A stretch of 37,430 nt of DNA from UBA1206 sp041672465 (GTDB lineage: Bacteria; Bacillota; Clostridia; Oscillospirales; CAG-382): the NCBI GenBank assembly GCA_041672465.1, contig JBAYZO010000013.1:1-37430 (forward strand). Reading direction: 5' to 3'. Under the pieces are notes generated by a model that saw only the letters and a list, made by a program, of their open reading frames with translations, did no database searches and was not told the origin of the DNA. Below, one piece after another: positions 32,230-37,430 of this stretch. Position 1 is the first letter of the stretch, and every line of letters starts with the position of its first letter. The translations under genes and the position numbers were made by a program.

Positions 32230-32249
32230 ACCTTTTGCGGGTAGCTTTG

Positions 32250-32280
32250 TTCCGAAGACGGCGAAACGCCGTCTTCGGAA
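32250..32280 (+). repeat. perfect 14-bp hairpin between DUF5320 and DUF134-2
   Basis: TTCCGAAGACGGCG, loop AAA, then the exact complement. It has no T-run, and the next gene starts 57 bases later. It may protect the DUF5320 message or partly stop transcription, setting different levels for the two genes. Confidence 0.75.
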
Positions 32281-32337
32281 TACGGGCGCCCTTATAAAGT
32301 CAAAAACATTTAAAAACCAAGAAAAGGTGGTGCGGCT

Positions 32338-32817
32338 TTGGCAAGACCCGCGAAATGGAGGAGGATTGAAAACCTCCCCAAAACAGTTTGTTTTATTCCG
32401 GCCGAAATCCCCCCCAAAGGAGGGGCGTCAAACATTCTTCTTGTCGAGGAGCTTGAGGCGATAAGGTTAAAAGACCTGCTGGGGCTTGAACAGGAAGACT
32501 GCGCCGAGCGAATGATGATATCGCGCCCCACGTTTCGCCGGATACTCCTTTCGGCAAGGGAAAAAATCGCCGACAGTCTTGTTAAGGGAAAAGCCATACG
32601 CGTGGGCGGGGGAAACTACGCGAGGAATATCTGCGCGCTGAGGTGCGCGGACTGCGGCAGGGAATGGAACGAGAGCTATGACGTTCACGAGTCAGAGAAA
32701 GAGCCGGACACTTATGTCTGCCCGGGTTGCGGCTCGCCGAGGGTGATTTGCGCGGGCGGGTACGGGGAGCAGAACTGCCGCCAGAACTGCCGCCGTCATG
32801 GAAGAAACAGGTTTTAG
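32338..32817 (+). CDS. DUF134 family HTH regulator 2 with C-terminal zinc ribbon
   Basis: A 159-residue DUF134 protein. MARPAKWR and VEELEAIRLKDLLGLEQEDCAERMMISRPTFRRIL give the family's N-terminus and helix-turn-helix. Unlike copy 1 it has a C-terminal zinc-ribbon extension (CADC ... CPGC) and a Cys/Arg-rich end (NCRQNCRRH). The start is a TTG at 32338 with AGGTGG seven bases upstream, supported by the family's usual first residues. It probably regulates one or both operons carrying the 28-bp operator, but which paralogue binds is unknown. Confidence 0.9.
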   Translation: MARPAKWRRIENLPKTVCFIPAEIPPKGGASNILLVEELEAIRLKDLLGLEQEDCAERMMISRPTFRRILLSAREKIADSLVKGKAIRVGGGNYARNICALRCADCGREWNESYDVHESEKEPDTYVCPGCGSPRVICAGGYGEQNCRQNCRRHGRNRF

Positions 32818-32864
32818 AATTATCAGGGCGAAAAAATGATAAAAACGAGGGGCGGTCTTAAAAA

Positions 32865-33716
32865 ATGAAACTCACCGTGCTAACAAATGACTGCGTCAAT
32901 AAAAGAGAGTTTATCGCCGAACACGGGCTGTCTTTATTTATCGAGCGTGACGGCAAAAACATTCTCTTTGATACCGGGCAAAGCGATATCTTTGCCAAAA
33001 ACGCGAAAACCGCCGGCGTTGACCTTACTAAAACCAACGCGGTTGTGATAAGCCACGGCCATTACGACCATTGCGGCGGAGTGAAGTTTTTACATGAACA
33101 TGGGGTATCAAGTGAGGTTTACCTCCAAAAAGGGGCGCTTGAAACAAGGCTCGCGCTAAACCCCGACGGCGAGAGCTGCCGTGAGATCGGCTGCCCCGAG
33201 CTGACTGAGGATTTACCGGTAAAAAAAAGCTTTGTCGAAATTGAGGGGGCAAGAATCTTGTTCCCCGGAGTAACCCTGATAGGCGGCTTTGGTCGGAAAA
33301 CTGATATCAAAAAGCAAACCCAAAATAACTTTTATATAAGCAAAAACGGAAGCCTTGAAAAAGACCTGTTTACCGATGAGCAGATTTTAGTTCTTGAAGA
33401 AGATTTGGGGCTTGTTATCATACTCGGCTGTTCCCACCCCGGGGTTGAAAACTGTGTAAGTCAAGCTTTAAAGCACCACCCGGGTAAAAATGTTTACGCC
33501 GTCATAGGCGGAATGCATTTGTCGGAAGAACCCGAAAAAAACATAAAGTCCGCCGCCGATTTTTTAAAAAAGACAGGGGCAAGCGTTGTTTGCCCGCTTC
33601 ACTGCACGGGAACAAACGCGGTCTGTATCCTTAAAAAAGCCTTAAAAAGCAAGTGTAAAGGCAAGCCCGAAGATATCGTCCGTCCGCTTGGCGCGGGGGA
33701 GGAAATTATCCTTTAG
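32865..33716 (+). CDS. MBL-fold metallo-hydrolase (COG1237 type)
   Basis: A 283-residue metallo-beta-lactamase-fold protein. The metal motif is SHGHYDHCGG (HxHxDH) near residue 63, followed by GCSHPGVEN near residue 190 and GGMHL near residue 215. This pattern belongs to COG1237, which includes proteins annotated as dihydropterin ribofuranosyl-aminobenzene phosphate synthase in archaea. That annotation should not be transferred here. These hydrolases recur next to DUF134/NifX genes in anaerobes. The ATG at 32865 has GAGGGGCGG upstream. It is the last gene of the second DUF134 operon and meets the convergent pdxR end to end. Confidence 0.92.
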   Translation: MKLTVLTNDCVNKREFIAEHGLSLFIERDGKNILFDTGQSDIFAKNAKTAGVDLTKTNAVVISHGHYDHCGGVKFLHEHGVSSEVYLQKGALETRLALNPDGESCREIGCPELTEDLPVKKSFVEIEGARILFPGVTLIGGFGRKTDIKKQTQNNFYISKNGSLEKDLFTDEQILVLEEDLGLVIILGCSHPGVENCVSQALKHHPGKNVYAVIGGMHLSEEPEKNIKSAADFLKKTGASVVCPLHCTGTNAVCILKKALKSKCKGKPEDIVRPLGAGEEIIL

Positions 33717-35140
33717 CTTTTTAAAGTTTTATTCCCCGGCATTACCGCCGAAGACAAGACCTCAATGGCTTTTTTAATTTCTGTTTCCCCGCCTTGCACC
33801 CCGGAATAATTTATAACAAGCATTGGGTTTTCCCCTTTATACGGGGTTTGGCAATATTCCGAAAGGCAGGTTATGTTAACCCCCTTTTCCCTGACGCGGC
33901 GTATAATTTCCCTCTCGCTCTCTTTTGTGTCAAGCTTTAAAATAAAGTGAAGCCCCGCGTCTTCTTCAAGGATTACCGCCATATCCGAAAGCAAGCTTTC
34001 GGATATGGATTTTATTATGGAATCCCTCAGGGTTTTATAAAACTTCCGCATTCGGTTTATATGTCTTTCAAAATACCCTTTTGAAATAAACTTAGCCAGC
34101 GTGTATTGCTCAATGCTCGAGACCGCGCAGGAGTAAAACCCAAGCTCGGTTTGGTATTTTTCAAATAGCTTTTCGGGGAGCGCCATATAGCTTATCCTAA
34201 GCGAGGGGGAAATAGTTTTTGAAAAAGTGTTTATATAAATCACCCTGCCGTGCTTGTCAATGCTCTCCACCGTGGGCAAAGGCCTGCCGGTAAAGCGAAA
34301 CTCGCTGTCGTAATCGTCTTCGATAATATACCTCCCCTCTTTTTCCAAAGCCCAGCCAAGGAGTTCCCACCGCCTTTTTATCGGCGTAACAATCCCCGTG
34401 GGGAAGTGGTGGGAGGGGGAAATATGGACTATATCAGCGCCCTGCTTTTCAAGCTCAAGGCATGAAACCCCGCTTTTATCAAGGGGAATATACCTCACCT
34501 TAACGTCCTCAATATTATATATCTTGCCTATCTTCCCATAACCGGGGTCTTCGAGCGCATAGATTTTATCTTTCCCCAAAAGCTTTACCAATAGCCCGTA
34601 CAGATATTCGGCGCCCGCGCCGATTATAATTCGCTCGGGCTCCACATTCATTCCCCGGAATCGGTATAAGTGGTCTGAAATACTTTTCCTAAGCTCGGCA
34701 GCTCCGGTGTTGGGTATTTTTTTTAAAGCTTTCTCTCCCGACTCGCTAAGCACCTCCCGCATGGATTTTGACCACAGTGAAAAGGGGAACAAAGCGGTGT
34801 TTATGTTGTTGTCGCAAAAGTCGGCGAAGTATTCCGTTTTGTTTTCCGCGGGGGGCTCTTTCGCGGCGAATTTTTTGGTTTTTGGGCGGCTCACCGGCTC
34901 TATGGCGGCGGCGTAATAGCCGCTGTTGGGCCGAGAATAAATATATCCCTCGGAAATAAGCTGGTAATAGGCGTTTTGTATTGTGGTGACGCTTAGCCGC
35001 AGGTGGGTAGCGAAACTTCGCTTTGAGGGGAGCTTTTCACCCGGCTTTATAAACCCCCTTTCGATATCGTTTTTAATGTTTTCATACAAAAAAATATACG
35101 CGGGGGTTTTGCCCCTGTTTTCAATGTCGTATGTCAGCAT
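33713..35140 (-). CDS. pdxR: PdxR, MocR-type transcriptional regulator of PLP synthesis
   Basis: A 475-residue GntR/aminotransferase fusion. Residues 1-75 are a winged helix (GEKLPSKRSFATHLRLSVTTIQNAYYQLISEGYIYSRPNSGY). The rest is a fold-type I aminotransferase domain with the PLP lysine in NTFSKTISPSLR and the cofactor-contacting EDDYDSEFR. PdxR binds PLP or lacks it, and activates or represses pdxS transcription accordingly. The divergent pdxS gene supports the assignment. The stop overlaps the end of the MBL-fold gene by four bases on the other strand. Confidence 0.92.
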   Translation of the reverse strand: MLTYDIENRGKTPAYIFLYENIKNDIERGFIKPGEKLPSKRSFATHLRLSVTTIQNAYYQLISEGYIYSRPNSGYYAAAIEPVSRPKTKKFAAKEPPAENKTEYFADFCDNNINTALFPFSLWSKSMREVLSESGEKALKKIPNTGAAELRKSISDHLYRFRGMNVEPERIIIGAGAEYLYGLLVKLLGKDKIYALEDPGYGKIGKIYNIEDVKVRYIPLDKSGVSCLELEKQGADIVHISPSHHFPTGIVTPIKRRWELLGWALEKEGRYIIEDDYDSEFRFTGRPLPTVESIDKHGRVIYINTFSKTISPSLRISYMALPEKLFEKYQTELGFYSCAVSSIEQYTLAKFISKGYFERHINRMRKFYKTLRDSIIKSISESLLSDMAVILEEDAGLHFILKLDTKESEREIIRRVREKGVNITCLSEYCQTPYKGENPMLVINYSGVQGGETEIKKAIEVLSSAVMPGNKTLKS

Positions 35141-35159
35141 TTGCCCGCCTCCCGTAATT

Positions 35160-35217
35160 GGTATTACTAAAATATATTAAAATGGGTATTTCGATAATAT
35201 CATAATATGATTATAAT
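35160..35217 (+). promoter_or_regulatory. pdxR-pdxS intergenic control region
   Basis: Direct repeats GGTATTAC (35160-35167) and GGTATTTC (35185-35192), 25 bp apart, lie upstream of a perfect TATAAT (35212-35217) whose -35 box (TTTCGA) is poor. Spaced direct repeats before an activator-dependent promoter are what MocR/PdxR regulators use. Confidence 0.55.
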
Positions 35218-35250
35218 GATATAAAACCAAAAAGTAAAGGGGCTGTTTCA

Positions 35251-36120
35251 ATGTCGGACAAAAAATATGATAAAACCAAAGGGCTTGGCAAAAAGCTGTT
35301 GGGGGGCGTCATTATGGACGTCACCACGCCGGCTCAGGCCGTTATCGCCCAAAAAGCCGGGGCGGTGGCGGTTATGGCGCTTGAGCGGATTCCCGCTGAT
35401 ATAAGGGCGGCCGGGGGCGTTTCAAGAATGAGTGACCCGCAAATGATAAAGAGCATAAAGAGCGCGGTGTCGATTCCCGTTATGGCAAAGTGCAGGATAG
35501 GCCATTTTGTTGAAGCGCAGATTCTTGAATCCGTCGGTATCGACTATATCGACGAAAGCGAGGTGCTTTCCCCCGCCGACGACACCCACCACATTGACAA
35601 GACCAAGTTCAAAACGCCGTTTGTGTGCGGCGCGCGCGACTTGGGCGAGGCGCTGAGGAGGGTAGCCGAGGGCGCTTCAATGATTCGCACAAAGGGCGAG
35701 GCCGGCACCGGCGACGTCATACAGGCGGTAAAGCATATGCGGAAGATACAGGGGGAAATCCGGCTTATCAAGTCAATGTCCCCGGACGAGCTTTTCGAGG
35801 CGGCGAAAACATTCGGAGTGCCGTATGAGCTGCTGAGATATGTCCATGAAAACGGGGAGATACCGGTTTTAAACTTCGCCGCCGGCGGAGTGGCGACCCC
35901 TGCCGACGCCGCGCTTATGATGCAGCTCGGAGCAGAGGGAGTGTTTGTGGGCTCGGGCATTTTTAAGTCCGGCAACCCGGAAAAAAGAGCGGCCGCAATA
36001 GTAAAAGCGGTGGCTAATTACAACAACCCGCAAATCCTCGCGGAGGTTTCGGAAAACCTCGGCGACGCCATGGTGGGAATAAACGAGGACGAAATTAAGG
36101 TTATTATGTCGCACAGGTAA
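35251..36120 (+). CDS. pdxS: pyridoxal 5'-phosphate synthase, synthase subunit
   Basis: PdxS makes pyridoxal 5'-phosphate from ribose 5-phosphate, glyceraldehyde 3-phosphate and ammonia. The 289-residue protein is of family length. MDVTTPAQAVIAQKAGAVAV holds the catalytic aspartate, VMAKCRIGHFVEAQ the first Schiff-base lysine, and MIRTKGEAGTGDV the second. The end, MVGINEDEIKVIMSHR, is normal. The ATG at 35251 has AAAGGGG nine bases upstream. The glutaminase partner PdxT, usually the next gene, is absent; a repeat cluster starts one base after the stop, so PdxT must be elsewhere. Confidence 0.97.
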   Translation: MSDKKYDKTKGLGKKLLGGVIMDVTTPAQAVIAQKAGAVAVMALERIPADIRAAGGVSRMSDPQMIKSIKSAVSIPVMAKCRIGHFVEAQILESVGIDYIDESEVLSPADDTHHIDKTKFKTPFVCGARDLGEALRRVAEGASMIRTKGEAGTGDVIQAVKHMRKIQGEIRLIKSMSPDELFEAAKTFGVPYELLRYVHENGEIPVLNFAAGGVATPADAALMMQLGAEGVFVGSGIFKSGNPEKRAAAIVKAVANYNNPQILAEVSENLGDAMVGINEDEIKVIMSHR

Positions 36121-36475
36121 CATGCTTGAAAGACGTTGTCTTTCAAGCGGCAATTTTTGATTTTGCGGTCTGGACGACCGCAATTTCGGCAAGCCGAAAC
36201 CGACAAAAAGTTTGCAGTTCCCTGAATTTATAAGGGGGGAAAGATAAATTGCTTAACTACTTTTGGGTGGGTGGAACCGTCAAAAAGGTTGCTGTTCTCT
36301 GGATTTACACAATTGATAAGCGGAACCATCAAAAAGATTGCGGTTCCCTAAATTCACACAGTCGATAAGCGGAGCCAACAAAAAGATTGCGGTTCTCTGA
36401 ATTTATGAGAGGTGAAAAAGGAGTCTTTGAATTAATTATAGGTTTGCAGAACCGGCAAAAAGGTTGCGTATAGAT
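36121..36475. repeat. composite repeat array, inverted relative to the one at 7077-7705
   Basis: Directly after the pdxS stop come the hairpin GCTTGAAAGAC-GTT-GTCTTTCAAGC (36124-36148), the hairpin TTGCGGTC-TGGAC-GACCGCAA (36163-36183) and the palindrome TTTCGGC-AA-GCCGAAA (36184-36199). Five units of the type AACCGACAAAAAG-nTTGC-GGTTCCCTGAATTTA follow near 36198, 36273, 36322, 36371 and 36449. The order and sequences match the reverse complement of 7077-7650. The first hairpin may act as the pdxS terminator. Confidence 0.88.
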
Positions 36476-36506
36476 ACAAAGCGATAATTCTGAGAGTGAA
36501 GAGAAC

Positions 36507-36547
36507 AAAAAAACGACAGCTTTCTAACGAAAATTGTCGTTTTTTTT
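36507..36547. terminator. terminator downstream of the four-helix-bundle gene
   Basis: AAAAAAACGACA (36507-36518) pairs with TGTCGTTTTTTT (36535-36546); an inner TTTC/GAAA pair extends the stem. It can act on both strands. Between it and 36620 I see no gene. Confidence 0.8.
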
Positions 36548-36620
36548 ATGTTTTGTTAATAAAAAGAGTTAAGATGGTTTTATCATTAATTATTGATGTA
36601 AGCTGAATATTATTGCGCCA

Positions 36621-36983
36621 TCAAGTTGCCAATTTGCTTCCTTTTGCGGTTTTAACGGATGAGATAAGCAATCTGCGAATTGCGCCGCATTTTTGTTGTA
36701 AAATCTTATATGTTTCTTCATTTATATAATTTGTTTCAAACAGCAGTTCAAGCCAATACTCGGTTTCATAACATTCTTTTAAGGCAATTTCAAATTTCGA
36801 GATAAAGTCCGCTTTCCCTTGCGCGTAATTACCTTCGCGAATATTAGCCCCGATTGATGTGCCGCTTCGGACGAGCTGATTTGTAATTATATTTTCTTTC
36901 TTTACCCGCTTAATTTCTTGGGATAAAAATATAATATCTTTTGCGAATTCTTTGGATTTTATAACTAACGGATTGTCTTTCAT
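36621..36983 (-). CDS. four-helix bundle protein (23S rRNA intervening-sequence protein family)
   Basis: A 120-residue all-helical protein of the S23/IVP family. The family hallmark is LVRSGTSIGANIREGNYAQGKADFISKFEIALKECYETEYWL, which is present from about residue 37. Relatives are encoded inside intervening sequences of 23S rRNA genes in some bacteria, and the Avd proteins of diversity-generating retroelements share the fold. Here there is no rRNA, reverse transcriptase or variable protein nearby. The ATG at 36983 has GGAGGTGTAGC directly upstream. The gene's leader consists of the remarkable hairpin array at 37002-37303. Confidence 0.93.
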   Translation of the reverse strand: MKDNPLVIKSKEFAKDIIFLSQEIKRVKKENIITNQLVRSGTSIGANIREGNYAQGKADFISKFEIALKECYETEYWLELLFETNYINEETYKILQQKCGAIRRLLISSVKTAKGSKLAT

Positions 36984-37001
36984 GCTACACCTCCAAACAC
37001 G

Positions 37002-37303
37002 AATGATATTGGCTCCGCCAATGATATTACTGCGTAATGATATTCAGCTAACGCTGAATGATATTGGCTTTGCCAATGATATTACTTCGTAATGATATTC
37101 AGCTGATGCTGAATGATATTGGCTCCGCCAATGATATTACTTTGTAATGATATTCAGCTAACGCTGAATGATATTGGCATCGCCAATGATATTACTACGT
37201 AATGATATAGAGCTGAGGTTGAATGATATTGGCTTTATCAATGATATTACTTCGTAATGATATTCAGCTGAAGCTGAATGATATTGGCTTTGCCAATGAT
37301 ATT
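37002..37303. repeat. periodic hairpin array, 55-bp period, five-and-a-bit copies
   Basis: Seventeen copies of AATGATATT (one ends in A) separate three alternating mini-hairpins: GGC-NNN-GCC (37011, 37066, 37121, 37176, 37231, 37286), AC-NNN-GT (37029, 37084, 37139, 37194, 37249) and CAGC-NNNN-GCTG (37045, 37100, 37155, 37210, 37265). ATT before and AAT after each extend every stem by three pairs, leaving GAT as the single-stranded linker. Loops vary while stems are kept, except in the fifth period, where two stems are damaged (GAGC...GTTG and GGC...ATC). Confidence 0.95.
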
Positions 37304-37324
37304 ATATAGTGGCTCGGTTGTCAA
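37296..37324 (-). promoter_or_regulatory. probable promoter reading through the hairpin array into the four-helix-bundle gene
   Basis: Minus strand TTGACA (37319-37324), 17-bp spacer, TATCAT (37296-37301). The -10 box is supplied by the first unit of the array. The transcript would carry the whole array as a 5' leader of about 300 bases. Confidence 0.55.
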
Positions 37325-37430
37325 GACAAAATTTCAGGGGTAAGATAATGAACCATAAATAACCAATAAATATAACCCTGTTCGCCATTGAGCTGCGCGA
37401 TCAAAACTGCACTCAGCAGCCGCCTGCGGC
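37325..37430. other. window edge, no supported gene
   Basis: Open frames run off the edge on the minus strand but are short and match nothing that I know. The last twelve bases form a small palindrome (GCCGC-CT-GCGGC). Confidence 0.4.

Noticed and set aside
32865..33716. Naming the MBL-fold protein as a methanopterin synthesis enzyme
   Set aside because: The name circulates for COG1237 members, but this is a bacterium without other methanopterin genes in view. Only the fold and metal motifs are supported.
7077..36475. The inverted repeat arrays as ends of one large transposon or island
   Set aside because: Genes between are housekeeping (glnN, pdxS, hsp20, bioY), no transposase or integrase is present, arrays differ in unit number, and each simply follows a gene's 3' end.
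36621..36983. A diversity-generating retroelement, suggested by the Avd-like four-helix fold
   Set aside because: There is no reverse transcriptase, template repeat or variable-repeat gene in the window. The sequence fits the rRNA intervening-sequence protein branch better.

Overview
The window looks like chromosomal DNA from a Bacillota bacterium of the class Clostridia, probably an anaerobic gut- or sediment-type Oscillospirales-like lineage. The evidence is consensus TTGACA/TATAAT promoters with 16-18 bp spacers, strong Shine-Dalgarno sites, frequent TTG/GTG starts, a type III glutamine synthetase, a type I dockerin, a CIRCE heat-shock operator, a MocR/PdxR-PdxS pair, an SPPTG sortase signal and DUF134/DUF5320 genes. 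No rRNA, tRNA, CRISPR, phage or transposase gene was recognised.

Layout. 0.2-6.3 kb: a DUF3298 protein, a Gfo/Idh/MocA oxidoreductase, a YitT membrane protein, a secreted transglutaminase-like protein with a C-terminal dockerin, and metK. 6.4-7.7 kb: a small XRE regulator, a probable unannotated structured RNA with its own promoter and terminator (about 6790-7001, minus strand), and a roughly 47-bp tandem repeat array. 7.7-16.6 kb, all minus strand: an orphan solute-binding lipoprotein, then a probable operon of two small membrane proteins, a heterodimeric ABC exporter and a CotH-kinase lipoprotein, then an hsp20 gene under CIRCE control. 17-24 kb: a DUF4855 protein, a HAD phosphatase-bioY pair, glnN (GSIII) and a sortase-anchored LamG/discoidin protein. 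24-33.7 kb: a metal and iron-sulfur locus. 33.7-36.1 kb: divergent pdxR and pdxS. 36.1-37.4 kb: a second copy of the repeat family, a four-helix-bundle protein gene and a highly regular array of small hairpins.

The most interesting part is 24.0-33.7 kb. A minus-strand operon (DUF134 regulator, NifX-like protein, MinD-type ATPase with inserted ferredoxin, second such ATPase, second NifX-like protein, two half-permeases) lies back to back with a plus-strand Znu-type metal ABC transporter plus a Fur-family regulator. A second DUF134 operon (DUF5320, DUF134 with zinc ribbon, MBL-fold hydrolase) follows. Both DUF134 operons have the same unusual 28-bp operator over their -35 box, which ties them into one regulon. 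The gene content resembles the ORP (orange protein) loci of Desulfovibrio, but the role here is unknown.

A second theme is structured repeats fitted to gene ends. TTGAAAG...CTTTCAA-type hairpins sit on or just after stop codons of several unrelated genes, and in some cases lead into longer repeat families. These include three 108-bp copies inside the NifX/MinD operon and two composite arrays at 7.1-7.7 and 36.1-36.5 kb.
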